Positions 18,159 to 27,047 of a stretch of DNA of 64,000 nucleotides are shown here, piece by piece (the stretch's first letter is position 1; each line of letters starts with the position of its first letter). This stretch comes from UBA8514 sp034933685 (GTDB lineage Bacteria > Bacillota > Clostridia > Lachnospirales > Anaerotignaceae): assembly GCA_034933685.1 (NCBI GenBank), contig JAYFNB010000045.1, positions 10,212-74,211 of the forward strand, in the 5' to 3' direction. The notes under the pieces are model-generated. The model did not search any database, was not told the DNA's origin, and was given only the letters and a program-made list of their open reading frames with translations. The position numbers were made by a program, and so were the translations under genes.

Positions 18159-19649
18159 ATGGATAAATATGAAGTTATAAATAAATACTTTGGCTATCAT
18201 TCTTTTCGTGAGGGGCAAGAGCAGATAGTTGACGCAATTTTAATGGAAAAAGATGCCCTTGGAATAATGCCTACGGGTGCAGGAAAAAGCCTATGTTTTC
18301 AAGTTCCAGCAATGGTTATGGAAGGAATAACATTGGTTATATCTCCTTTGGTTTCGCTTATGAAAGACCAAGTAACATCTCTTGTTGCGGCTGGTGTTCC
18401 TGCGGCATTTTTCAACAGTTCACTTACGGAAAGACAGTATCTTAAAGCACTAGAGTTTGCGTCAGTAGGAAAATACAAAATAATTTATGTTGCACCAGAA
18501 AGACTGCTTACTTCTCGGTTTCAAAATTTTGTACAGAAAGTAAATATTACAATGGTTGCCGTGGATGAAGCACACTGCGTTTCCCAATGGGGACAAGATT
18601 TTAGACCAAGTTATTTGGACATACCTAAATTTGTAGACACGCTTAGAAAGAGACCAATTATAACAGCATTTACAGCAACAGCAACTGCTAGGGTAAAAGA
18701 TGATATTGTTAAAATGCTTCGCCTTAACATACCATTACAAGTAATTACAGGTTTTGATAGAAAAAATCTTTATTACGAGGTACGAAAAAAGCAGAGCAAG
18801 AAAAATGAACTTATGGATATTGTTAGAGAGCATAGAAATGAAAGCGGAATCGTTTATTGTACTACACGAAAAAAGGTTGAAGAGGTGTGCAATCTTCTTA
18901 ATCAAGAGGGGTTTAAGGCAACAAGGTACCATGCGGGGCTAGAAATACAGGAGCGAAAAGAAAATCAGGAAAAATTTATATATGATAAGGCGAATATTAT
19001 GGTTGCTACCAATGCCTTTGGAATGGGCATAGATAAATCTGACGTTCGGTTTGTGGTGCATTTTAATATGCCAAAGGATATTGAAAGCTATTACCAAGAG
19101 GCAGGACGTGCAGGGCGTGACGGAGAAAGTGCCCAATGCATTTTGCTTTACAGCAGTAACGATGTGGCAACCAATAAATTTTTAATAGAAAACAGCCGTC
19201 AAAATAATGTTATGGATTTAGAAGAAGAAAAAGCAAGACAAAAAATGATGGCAGAGGACTTTCGTAGACTTGAACAAATGAATTTTTACTGCCAAACAAC
19301 AGAGTGCCTGCGTACATATGTGCTTAGGTATTTTGGAGAAATTGTTAAAGAAGGGTGTTCTAACTGCTCTAACTGCTACGAAAAAATAACAAAAGAAGAA
19401 CGCAAAAAGCGCATGATTGCCAGCCTTGACGGAGATTTGCTGAAAGAACTTAAAAGAGTTAGAAAAAAGATTGCGGCAGCACAGGGTGTACCTGCCTTTG
19501 TTGTGTTTTCGGATGCAACACTTTACGATATGTGCCGGAAGATGCCTAAGAATGATAAAGAATTTTTGGAGGTATCGGGTGTTGGATACAAAAAGCTACA
19601 GCAATATGGAAGTGATTTTTTAAAGGTTATAAACAAAACAAGACCGTGA
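18159..19649 (+). CDS. recQ: RecQ-type ATP-dependent DNA helicase lacking the winged-helix domain
   Basis: 496 residues, against ~600 for Escherichia coli RecQ. Walker A is MPTGAGKS (Lys43), Walker B is DEAH (136-139) followed by the aromatic-rich loop, and motif VI is QEAGRAGRDGES. The zinc module has Cys383, Cys400, Cys403 and Cys406. Only about 20 residues then separate Cys406 from a C-terminal HRDC domain (about 428-494), so the ~100-residue RQC winged helix is missing. Function: 3'-5' unwinding in recombination repair. The RBS CAGGAG is unusually far (15 bases) from the chosen ATG; an 11-codon frame begins nearer to it at 18145 in another phase. Confidence 0.92.
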   Translation: MDKYEVINKYFGYHSFREGQEQIVDAILMEKDALGIMPTGAGKSLCFQVPAMVMEGITLVISPLVSLMKDQVTSLVAAGVPAAFFNSSLTERQYLKALEFASVGKYKIIYVAPERLLTSRFQNFVQKVNITMVAVDEAHCVSQWGQDFRPSYLDIPKFVDTLRKRPIITAFTATATARVKDDIVKMLRLNIPLQVITGFDRKNLYYEVRKKQSKKNELMDIVREHRNESGIVYCTTRKKVEEVCNLLNQEGFKATRYHAGLEIQERKENQEKFIYDKANIMVATNAFGMGIDKSDVRFVVHFNMPKDIESYYQEAGRAGRDGESAQCILLYSSNDVATNKFLIENSRQNNVMDLEEEKARQKMMAEDFRRLEQMNFYCQTTECLRTYVLRYFGEIVKEGCSNCSNCYEKITKEERKKRMIASLDGDLLKELKRVRKKIAAAQGVPAFVVFSDATLYDMCRKMPKNDKEFLEVSGVGYKKLQQYGSDFLKVINKTRP

Positions 19650-19666
19650 GTAATCACGGTCTTGTT
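19637..19666. terminator. Bidirectional terminator between recQ and the convergent lipoprotein gene
   Basis: AACAAGACCGTGA and TCACGGTCTTGTT form a perfect 13-bp stem with a four-base loop. The left arm includes the last recQ codons and its stop. It lies between two convergent genes and can serve both. Confidence 0.85.
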
Positions 19667-19672
19667 AGTATG

Positions 19673-20686
19673 TTATCTAGTTTTCAATTCCTCTAGGCGT
19701 GAATTTAATTCTTCAATGTATGTTTCAGCAGATTTAGTTCCTTCAAGTGTTTCACCAACTATTTGCCCATTACTGTCTACAAAAACTGTTGATGGAACAC
19801 CCTTTAGATTACTTGTAACCCAGTTTGCAAGGGTTGTATCAAGTTTAATTGTAAGGAATTCTGCACCAGCGTCATTTTTTGCCTTAAGTGCAGTTGCCTC
19901 AGCCTCAGCGGCAGGTGTATCAACAATTGCAGTTATTAAGTTTATCTTTTCAGGCATGCGGGAAGTTGTTTCGTATACCTGTTGTAAAACTGCAAATTCG
20001 TCAGATTTAGGGTAAGTATTGGTTTGGCTGAAGTTTAAAATAGTTAAGTCGTAGCTTGCAAAAATTGTACTGTCTACTTGTGCACCCTCAAGGGCAGTTG
20101 TGCTAAAGGTAATTGTTTTTGCATATAAATCTTCTTTGGCCGGCAAAAGGGTGTCGTCAAAGGCTTCAGTAGAAACACTGGAGGCAAGTGCAGGCGCACC
20201 ATCTAAAATTTCATCATATCTTGTAAGGTCATCACCAGTAAGGGTAGCAAGAGCCTCTTTATGCCCATAGGCAATATAATAGCTGTATTCACCTTGTTCG
20301 GAAAGTTCCTCCGAGTAATTATACTCTCCAAGCAAACTATCCAAAGAGCCATTTTTAAAGTTTTCTGTTTTTGCAACAATAATTTCACAAATACTGTTTA
20401 GACAGTTCATAACAGAGGTTTCTTCGCCGCTGTTAAGGCGTTCCATATCTTCGGTTTTAATATATCCATAAACAATTTCTGCAAAAGTGTTTTCACTTTT
20501 AATTGTAACAGGATAAATATTAGTTTCTTGATAGTCCATCCATTTTTCTGGGGTTGTGTATGTAAGCCCCAATTCCTTAACGGTTACGGTGCGTTGAATT
20601 TTTTGGCTTTCCTCTTTTTTAGAACAGCCTGCAAATGCACCAAGGGTTAAAAAAAGGCACATAATGCCAAGCATAGTTTTTTTCAT
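19673..20686 (-). CDS. Lipoprotein with a redox-inactive thioredoxin-like C-terminal domain
   Basis: 337 residues. A signal peptide with the lipobox GAFAGC makes Cys21 the lipid anchor. Residues ~25-195 form a domain I do not recognise, with TYTTPEKWMDY at its start. The C-terminal ~130 residues look like a TlpA/ResA thioredoxin fold: DLTILNF followed by the place where WATWCGPC normally stands, here SQTNTYPKS, then a cis-Pro segment GVPSTVFVDSNGQIVG (Pro298). Both active-site cysteines are gone, so it cannot exchange disulfides. A role in binding or as a scaffold is a guess. Its ATG has AAGGAGGATAA upstream. Confidence 0.75.
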   Translation of the reverse strand: MKKTMLGIMCLFLTLGAFAGCSKKEESQKIQRTVTVKELGLTYTTPEKWMDYQETNIYPVTIKSENTFAEIVYGYIKTEDMERLNSGEETSVMNCLNSICEIIVAKTENFKNGSLDSLLGEYNYSEELSEQGEYSYYIAYGHKEALATLTGDDLTRYDEILDGAPALASSVSTEAFDDTLLPAKEDLYAKTITFSTTALEGAQVDSTIFASYDLTILNFSQTNTYPKSDEFAVLQQVYETTSRMPEKINLITAIVDTPAAEAEATALKAKNDAGAEFLTIKLDTTLANWVTSNLKGVPSTVFVDSNGQIVGETLEGTKSAETYIEELNSRLEELKTR

Positions 20687-20816
20687 GATGATTATCCTCC
20701 TTAAATTTCAATTTATATAGTCATTATAACCAAGAGCAATTATATATTAAATTAACAAGGGTTGCAAATGAATATTTTGTGAACTGTGGAATAGAAATAT
20801 TCTGAGGTGATTTTGT

Positions 20817-21167
20817 ATGATTAAAAATAAAAGAACATACCAGCACAAAAGATATACAACAGCAAAAAAATACTTAGACAACACCCTAGGTGATAAGAAA
20901 GAACGTATGATAGTTAAGCTATATGTAAGTGTATTGATGATTCTGTTTTCGCTTGCAATTGCTAATGTAAATAATCCAAAAGCAGAAAAATTGCAGTTAA
21001 GCCTTAAAACGGCAATAAGCCAAAGCATAACGGCACAGCAGGCAAAGGAAATAAGCCAAAAAGGTATAGAAAAAATTATGACGTTTAAGGGGAATGACGT
21101 CGCAAAAAAGGTTGAAGACACAGTTGAAGAAGTTTTTTTGCCAAATGATGCAGCTACTGTAAATTAA
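20817..21167 (+). CDS. Small single-span membrane protein of unknown function
   Basis: 116 residues, not recognised. The first ~30 residues are basic (KNKRTYQHKRYTTAKKYLDN), followed by a membrane segment at about 33-50 (VKLYVSVLMILFSLAIANV) and an outside Lys/Glu/Gln-rich helical tail that ends in EEVFLPNDAATVN. This topology is type II. GAGGTG precedes the ATG. In many Clostridia the gene ahead of this radical-SAM pair encodes a SpoIVFA/M23-type sporulation membrane protein, so this could be a short version of its N-terminal anchor; that is an inference from position only. Confidence 0.6.
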   Translation: MIKNKRTYQHKRYTTAKKYLDNTLGDKKERMIVKLYVSVLMILFSLAIANVNNPKAEKLQLSLKTAISQSITAQQAKEISQKGIEKIMTFKGNDVAKKVEDTVEEVFLPNDAATVN

Positions 21168-21292
21168 TTAGTGCAATTATCCTTTCTTTGGGGTATGATA
21201 TATAGTAATCGTTTTTTAGGGAAATGCTGATTATTTTTTTGATAACGTTAAATCCGCGTTTTCTTAGATACACCAAAATGGAGGATAAATAA

Positions 21293-23146
21293 ATGAAAAA
21301 TACAATTCCCGACGAAATACTTTTGCAGGTTGAAAAGCCGGCAAGATATGTTGGCCGAGAAGTTAATATGGTAAAAAAAGACCCCAAAAATGTAGATATT
21401 AGGTTTGCATTTTGCTTTCCAGATGTATACGAGGTTGGCATGAGCCATTTGGGCCTTCAAATATTATACTACTTTCTTAACAGGCGTGAAGATACTTACT
21501 GCGAGAGGGCTTTTTCACCATGGACAGATTTGGAAGAAAAAATGCGTGAAAATAATATTCCGCTTTTTGCCCTTGAAAGTCAAGAGCCATTAAGAAATTT
21601 TGATTTTGTTGGATTTACATTACAGTATGAGCTTTGTTACACCAACCTTATAAATATGCTGGATATGAGCAATATTCCAGTTTTAAGCAGTGATAGAACT
21701 GACGCAGACCCTATAATAATTTGTGGAGGCTCTTGTGCATATAATCCAGAGCCTTTGGCAGACTTTGTGGATGTTTTTTACCTTGGTGAAGGTGAGGTGC
21801 TTTATGACCAAATATTGGACATGTATAAAGCACACAAAAAAGCAGGTGGAAGCAAGGCAGAATTTTTGGAAAGCCTTTTGGAAATTGACGGGTTATACAT
21901 GCCTAAGTTTTATGACGTAACTTACAAGGAAAATGGTGAAATTGCAAGCTTTCAGCCAAACCATCCTAAGGCACGTAAAATAATTAAAAAAGTAATTGTT
22001 AAGGATATGGATAACGTGTTTTATCCTGAAAAGCAGTTAGTGCCTTTAATTGAGGTAGTACATGACAGGGTTACATTGGAGCTTTTCCGTGGCTGTATAA
22101 GAGGATGTCGTTTTTGCCAAGCAGGTTTTGTTTATCGTCCTGTTAGGGAAAAAACAGCGCCTACACTTTTGGAGCAGGCTAAAAACCTAGTGAAATGCTC
22201 GGGGCATGAGGAAATTTCTCTTATTTCCCTTAGTACTAGCGATTTTACTTGTTTCCCAGAATTAGCAAATGGACTTTTAGATGAATTTAAAGATAAGCTG
22301 GTAAATATTTCACTGCCGTCCCTTAGGATTGACGCTTTTTCAATTGAATTGATGGAGAAAGTGCAAGAGGTAAGAAAAAGCAGCCTTACCTTTGCGGCAG
22401 AGGCAGGCACGCAACGCCTTAGAAACGTTGTAAACAAAAACCTTACAGAAGAGGTTATACTTGATGGCTGTAAACTTGCTTTTGACGGCGGATGGACAAA
22501 GGTTAAGATGTATTTTATGTTGGGATTGCCAACGGAAACGGAAGAAGATTTGCGTGGAATTGGAGCACTTACAGATAAAATAGTTGAAAAGTTCTTTGAA
22601 ATTCCAAAAGAAAACAGACCAAAGCCTGTTACGGTAAATGCCAGTGCATCTTGCTTTGTGCCAAAGCCATTTACACCTTTCCAGTGGGACGCACAGGATA
22701 CCTATGAAAGCTTTGGAGAAAAAGCACGTATTGCAAAAAGAAGCATAACACGCAAACAAGTGCGTTTTACTTACCACAATACAAAAATGAGTTCCCTTGA
22801 AGGTGTTATGGCAAGGGGCGACAGACGAATTGGGGCAGTTATATATAAGGCATGGGAAAATGGTTGTCGTTATGACGGTTGGACGGACAAGTTTAACTGG
22901 GAAGGTTGGACAAAGGCGTTTGAAGAAACTGGCGTTGACCCTGCATTCTATGCCAACCGTGTTAGAAGTTACGATGAGATACTTCCTTGGGACCATGTTT
23001 CTGTTGGTGTGTCACGCCAGTTCTTAATTAACGAAAGAGAAAAAGCATTAAAGGCAGAAGTTACACCAAATTGCAGGCAGGAATGTTCAAATTGCGGCGC
23101 AAAGGCTTTTGGAGGAGGTGTGTGCTATGATGACATACAGGTTTAA
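21293..23146 (+). CDS. Radical SAM protein, TIGR03960 family
   Basis: 617 residues. An N-terminal cobalamin-binding-like region (FAFCFPDVYEVGMSHLGLQI) is followed by the radical SAM cluster motif FRGCIRGCRFCQAGF, where three Cys bind a 4Fe-4S cluster and SAM. VKMYFMLGLPTETEEDL is also typical. The tail is Cys-rich (NCRQECSNCGAKAFGGGVC). The family is common in Clostridia and is nearly always followed by the DUF2344 protein, as here; no substrate is established. The RBS ATGGAGGAT precedes the ATG at 21293. The last 20 bases overlap the next gene. Confidence 0.9.
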   Translation: MKNTIPDEILLQVEKPARYVGREVNMVKKDPKNVDIRFAFCFPDVYEVGMSHLGLQILYYFLNRREDTYCERAFSPWTDLEEKMRENNIPLFALESQEPLRNFDFVGFTLQYELCYTNLINMLDMSNIPVLSSDRTDADPIIICGGSCAYNPEPLADFVDVFYLGEGEVLYDQILDMYKAHKKAGGSKAEFLESLLEIDGLYMPKFYDVTYKENGEIASFQPNHPKARKIIKKVIVKDMDNVFYPEKQLVPLIEVVHDRVTLELFRGCIRGCRFCQAGFVYRPVREKTAPTLLEQAKNLVKCSGHEEISLISLSTSDFTCFPELANGLLDEFKDKLVNISLPSLRIDAFSIELMEKVQEVRKSSLTFAAEAGTQRLRNVVNKNLTEEVILDGCKLAFDGGWTKVKMYFMLGLPTETEEDLRGIGALTDKIVEKFFEIPKENRPKPVTVNASASCFVPKPFTPFQWDAQDTYESFGEKARIAKRSITRKQVRFTYHNTKMSSLEGVMARGDRRIGAVIYKAWENGCRYDGWTDKFNWEGWTKAFEETGVDPAFYANRVRSYDEILPWDHVSVGVSRQFLINEREKALKAEVTPNCRQECSNCGAKAFGGGVCYDDIQV

Positions 23147-23825
23147 GTTTTCCAAAGGTGAAGAAATTAAGTTTATAGGGCATTTAGATATTGTTCAGGC
23201 ATTTCAGCGTGCCATTAAACGTGCAGATTTGCCAATTGCATATTCCAATGGTTTTAATCCACACCAGCAAATTGATTTTGCAAGCCCTTTAAGCCTTGGC
23301 TATGTAAGCGAAGGCGAGTACGGAGATTTGAAGCTTACCCAAGACATTGAACCAAAAGAAGTAATGGAGAGATTAAATGCTGTTTTGCCCGACGGAATGG
23401 TTATAAAAGAATTAATTCGTCGAAGAGATGACGTTAAAAATACAATGGCAAGTGTTTCGGCAGGAAGATATAAGGCTTATTTTGACAGCAGAATTACACC
23501 TAAAATGGTTGAAGAAAATTTGGAAAAATATTTTGCAATGAATGAAATAATTGTAATGAAAAAAACAAAAAAGAATTTTAAGGAAACAGATGTTAAGCCA
23601 GATATATTCCAGCTAATTAATGCTTCTGAATGCGAACAGGCGATTATTGAAATGGTTATTGCGGCTGGAAGCACAAGAAACCTAAAACCAGAATCTGTGG
23701 CAGAAGGTTTTTACAATTTTGTTGGTGTTGAATATAATAAGTTTAAAATAGGCTTTAAGCGTATGGATATTTACATGGTTATGGATGAAAAGTTAGTTCC
23801 ACTTACCCACGGAGTTGAATTGTAA
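23127..23825 (+). CDS. TIGR03936 / DUF2344 protein, partner of the radical SAM protein
   Basis: 232 residues from the ATG at 23127, which follows GGAGGAGG (23111-23118); the frame is open further upstream without a better start. It begins MMTYRFKFSKGEEIKFIGHLD and has FSNGFNPH-like YSNGFNPHQQIDFASPLSLGY, the family signature. In some genomes this domain is fused to the radical SAM protein, so the two probably work together. The biochemical role is unknown. It overlaps the genes on both sides (20 bases before, 1 base after), which indicates tight translational coupling with rng. Confidence 0.88.
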   Translation: MMTYRFKFSKGEEIKFIGHLDIVQAFQRAIKRADLPIAYSNGFNPHQQIDFASPLSLGYVSEGEYGDLKLTQDIEPKEVMERLNAVLPDGMVIKELIRRRDDVKNTMASVSAGRYKAYFDSRITPKMVEENLEKYFAMNEIIVMKKTKKNFKETDVKPDIFQLINASECEQAIIEMVIAAGSTRNLKPESVAEGFYNFVGVEYNKFKIGFKRMDIYMVMDEKLVPLTHGVEL

Positions 23826-25225
23826 TGAAAAGAGTACTTGTAGACTCGTCTATGCACCACACAAGAATTGCGCTTGTGGAAAACGGTGAATTGACGGAAT
23901 TTATATATGAAAGCAAGCTGAACAAAAGCATTGTTGGCAATATTTATGTGGGCAGAGTTATGAGTGTGCATAAGGGTATGCAGGCATGCTTTATGGACAT
24001 AGGCGAAGAAAAAAATGCTTACCTTTTATTAGAAAAGGGCAAAAATATTCAGCCCTATAGCCAAATTGCAGTTCAAGTGCAAAAGGATGCCTCTGGGTTA
24101 AAAGGTGCAGGGGTTACAAGCAAAATTTCTTTTACAGGAAAATTTTTGGTACTTATACCCGATGAAAATGGAAACATTGGAATCTCTAAAAAAATTGTAA
24201 ATGAAGAAGAACGAGAGAGAATAAAAAATATTGCCCAAGAAGTGCTTCCAGAAGGCTACGGCATTATTATACGTACAGAAGGTTCGGGCAAGGGCTTAGA
24301 TGAGTTTAAGGCAGAAGTGGACAGTCTGTATAAAATAAGCCAAGAAGTTATGAGGCAAGCACTCTACAGCAAAGCACCAAGCCTAATTTTTAGCGAGGCA
24401 GACACAACCGTTAAGGCGGCAAGAGATTTGTTCAGCGATGACGTTGATGAAATTGTTCTTAACGACAAAATGGAATACAACCTTATAAAAGAAGAAACGG
24501 TAAACGGAGCTGAGAGAGTTATCTTTTATGACAATCCAGTGCCAATGTTTGAAAACTACTTGGTGGAGAGCCAAGTTGAAAAGATATTCAATAAAAAAGT
24601 TTGGCTTAAATGTGGTGGATTTTTAATAATTGAACAAACAGAGGCTTGTGTTGTTATTGATGTAAATACTGGTAAATTTACAGGCAAAAAGAACTTTCAG
24701 GAAACTGTACTTAAAGCTAACCTTGAGGCGGCGGTGGAAATTGCTAAGCAGCTTCGCCTTAGAAATCTTTCCGGCATGATAATAATTGATTTTATTGACA
24801 TGAAAGAAGAGGAAAGCAAAAAGCAGTTACAGCGTACCCTTGAGCGTGCCGTTAAAAAAGACCGGATTAAAACAACTGTTGTAGGCATGACAGAGCTGGG
24901 TCTTATGCAAATGACACGGAAAAAAACCAGTATTCCTGTGGTTGCAAGGCTTACAACACAATGCCAATGCTGTAAGGGTAACGGCTATGTGCAAAGCTTT
25001 GAGTATATTTCGGGTAAAATACGCCGTGAAGTTATTTCTATTTTTACCCAAACTGTTTTTAATGAAGTAACAATTTCCTCCAGCAGACGTGTGCTTAAAG
25101 CGTTTGTAGGGGAAAATGATGAAAACAAGAAGGAAATTGAAGGGCAGTTTGGTAAAAAAATTATTTTAAAAGAAATAGAAACGGCGGCACACAGCTATTA
25201 CGAAATTGACAGACGATGTGTTTGA
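23825..25225 (+). CDS. rng: Ribonuclease E/G family endoribonuclease
   Basis: 466 residues, RNase G length without the long RNase E scaffold tail. An N-terminal S1 domain (GNIYVGRVMSVHKGMQACFMDIGEEKNAYL) is followed by the DNase I-like catalytic fold. The metal-binding aspartates fall at Asp279 (VVIDVNTGKFTG) and Asp322 (IIIDFIDM), 43 residues apart exactly as Asp303/Asp346 of E. coli RNase E. A zinc-link CQCCKGNGYV comes near residue 385. It cuts single-stranded AU-rich RNA. The start overlaps the previous stop (TAATG). In many Clostridia rplU-rpmA follow; here the purine genes do. Confidence 0.93.
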   Translation: MKRVLVDSSMHHTRIALVENGELTEFIYESKLNKSIVGNIYVGRVMSVHKGMQACFMDIGEEKNAYLLLEKGKNIQPYSQIAVQVQKDASGLKGAGVTSKISFTGKFLVLIPDENGNIGISKKIVNEEERERIKNIAQEVLPEGYGIIIRTEGSGKGLDEFKAEVDSLYKISQEVMRQALYSKAPSLIFSEADTTVKAARDLFSDDVDEIVLNDKMEYNLIKEETVNGAERVIFYDNPVPMFENYLVESQVEKIFNKKVWLKCGGFLIIEQTEACVVIDVNTGKFTGKKNFQETVLKANLEAAVEIAKQLRLRNLSGMIIIDFIDMKEEESKKQLQRTLERAVKKDRIKTTVVGMTELGLMQMTRKKTSIPVVARLTTQCQCCKGNGYVQSFEYISGKIRREVISIFTQTVFNEVTISSSRRVLKAFVGENDENKKEIEGQFGKKIILKEIETAAHSYYEIDRRCV

Positions 25226-25275
25226 AAACAATACTGAAATTTTTGTAAACGATATGCAGTGAAAGTGTGGTTTAC

Positions 25276-25304
25276 TTGACTTTTGCAGGGGTATATGATA
25301 CAAA
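25276..25304 (+). promoter_or_regulatory. Probable promoter and leader hairpin before purM
   Basis: TTGACT at 25276 and TACAAA at 25299 with a 17-bp spacer. The ~85-base leader then holds a 10-bp stem (GACCATATGG with CCACGTGGTC, 25338-25362, one mismatch) shortly before the RBS AAGGAGG. No purine or PurR-box consensus is recognisable, so any regulation through this hairpin is speculative. Confidence 0.5.
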
Positions 25305-25394
25305 TAAAAGTAGTGTATATATAGAGGAACAAAAACCGACCATATGGCTGCGCCACGTGGTCTTTAATATCATTATCTAAGGAGGATTACAGTA

Positions 25395-26432
25395 ATGGGT
25401 TTAGATTATAAGGATGCTGGAGTAGACGTTGAAGCCGGATACAAGGCAGTAAAATTAATGGGTGAACATGTTAAAAGCACTTTTAGAAAAGAGGTTTTAA
25501 CTGACATAGGCGGTTTTGGCGGTATGTTTACACTTGGCGGCTTAAATATGAAAGAACCTGTTCTTATTAGCGGTACTGATGGCGTTGGCACAAAGCTTAG
25601 GCTTGCATTTGTGCAGGACAAGCACAATACTGTAGGCATTGACTGCGTTGCTATGTGTGTTAATGATATTATCTGCAACGGTGCACAGCCATTATTTTTC
25701 TTGGATTACATTGCTTGTGGTAAAAATGTTCCAGAAAAAATTGCAGATATAGTTAGTGGCGTTGCAGAAGGTTGTCGTCAAAGCGGATGTGCGCTTATTG
25801 GTGGTGAAACAGCAGAGATGCCAGGTTTTTACCCTATAGACGAATATGATATGGCAGGTTTTACTGTAGGCGTTGTAGATAAATGTGACATTATAAATGG
25901 AGAAAAAATTATTGAAGGCGATGTTATTATTGGCTTGCCATCAAGCGGTTGTCATTCCAACGGGTATTCCCTTGTAAGAAAGGTTTTTGAACCAATTGAG
26001 GAATGCGCAAAAGAATATATTGAAGAATTAGGTGAAACTGTTGGCGAGGCACTTTTAACACCAACAAAAATATATGTTAAAGAAATTCTTGACCTTGTTA
26101 AAAAGGTTGAAGTTAAAGGTATAAGTAATATTACAGGCGGAGGATTTATAGAAAATATTCCAAGGTGCATACCAAAGGGCAAAAACCTTTGTGCAACCAT
26201 TGAAGAAGGCACATGGCCTGTACTTCCTATTTTTGATATTATGCAAAAAAGAGGAAATATTGAAAGAGCACATATGTATAACACCTTTAACATGGGCATT
26301 GGAATGGTGCTTGTTGTTGCCAAAGAAAACGCAGATACTGCCCTTAAAGCTATTGAGGATATGGGCGAAAAAGCTTACGTAATAGGCAAAATAACTTCCA
26401 GCGAAAAAGAGGTAGAGGTATGCTTAAAATAG
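25395..26432 (+). CDS. purM: Phosphoribosylformylglycinamidine cyclo-ligase (AIR synthetase)
   Basis: 345 residues. The glycine-rich opening (DIGGFGGMFTLGG) and the ATP-binding segment ISGTDGVGTKLRLAF are followed by DCVAMCVNDIICNGAQPLFFLDY, GGETAEMPGFY and LPSSGCHSNGYSLVR. These are diagnostic of PurM, step 5 of IMP synthesis, which closes the imidazole ring of FGAM using ATP. AAGGAGG is a strong RBS. The end overlaps purN by 13 bases. Confidence 0.97.
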   Translation: MGLDYKDAGVDVEAGYKAVKLMGEHVKSTFRKEVLTDIGGFGGMFTLGGLNMKEPVLISGTDGVGTKLRLAFVQDKHNTVGIDCVAMCVNDIICNGAQPLFFLDYIACGKNVPEKIADIVSGVAEGCRQSGCALIGGETAEMPGFYPIDEYDMAGFTVGVVDKCDIINGEKIIEGDVIIGLPSSGCHSNGYSLVRKVFEPIEECAKEYIEELGETVGEALLTPTKIYVKEILDLVKKVEVKGISNITGGGFIENIPRCIPKGKNLCATIEEGTWPVLPIFDIMQKRGNIERAHMYNTFNMGIGMVLVVAKENADTALKAIEDMGEKAYVIGKITSSEKEVEVCLK

Positions 26433-27046
26433 GAGCTTTGGTTTCTGGTGGAGGAACTAATTTACAGGCTATTATTGATAGCATAGAAAGCGGTAATGTG
26501 CCTAATGCAAAGGTAGTTACCGTAATAAGCAGTAAAGAGGGTACTTATGCCTTAGAGCGTGCAAAAAAACACAACATCAACGGCATTTGCATAAAGAAAA
26601 AGGATTTTTCTAACTTCGACCAATACATGCAGGCTATGATTGACCATTTGGAAAGCTTTGAAGTTGACCTTGTGGTGCTAGCTGGTTTCATGACGGTTAT
26701 AGGTGAAAAATTTATAGAAAAATACAGAAACAGAATTATAAATATTCATCCTGCACTTATTCCAGCTTTTTGCGGTGACGGATTTTATGGACTAAAAGTG
26801 CATGAGGCGGCTCTGGATAAAGGAGTAAAGGTTACAGGCGCAACGGTTCATTTTGTAAATGAAGAAACAGATGGCGGGCCTATAATACTGCAAAAGGCAG
26901 TTTATATAGATGAAAATGATACAGCTGAAAGCCTTCAGAAAAGGGTTATGGAAGAAGCGGAGTGGAAAATATTTCCCGAAGCAATTAAGCTTATAAGCGA
27001 GGGCAAAATTGAAGTTGTGGGTAACAAGGTTAGGAGGAAAAACTAA
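26420..27046 (+). CDS. purN: Phosphoribosylglycinamide formyltransferase
   Basis: 208 residues. VSGGGTNLQAIIDSIESG binds the phosphoribosyl group. NIHPALIPAF contains the catalytic Asn and His, and TGATVHFVNEETDGGPII contains the catalytic Asp. It transfers a formyl group from 10-formyl-tetrahydrofolate to GAR, step 3 of purine synthesis. Its variant FCGDGFYGLKVHEAAL block is the form common in Clostridia. The start overlaps the end of purM, and the RBS GTAGAGGT lies in purM codons. Confidence 0.96.
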   Translation: MLKIGALVSGGGTNLQAIIDSIESGNVPNAKVVTVISSKEGTYALERAKKHNINGICIKKKDFSNFDQYMQAMIDHLESFEVDLVVLAGFMTVIGEKFIEKYRNRIINIHPALIPAFCGDGFYGLKVHEAALDKGVKVTGATVHFVNEETDGGPIILQKAVYIDENDTAESLQKRVMEEAEWKIFPEAIKLISEGKIEVVGNKVRRKN

Positions 27047-27047
27047 A

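Noticed and set aside
18145..18180. 11-codon frame closer to the recQ RBS than the recQ start
   Set aside because: Could be a leader peptide, but one short frame in AT-rich sequence is weak evidence; recorded only in the recQ entry.
22340..22996. 218-codon open frame opposite the radical SAM gene
   Set aside because: It is the antisense shadow of a clearly conserved protein; its product is Cys/Phe/Asn-rich with no family features.
25305..25394. Purine riboswitch before purM
   Set aside because: The conserved purine aptamer core sequences are not present.
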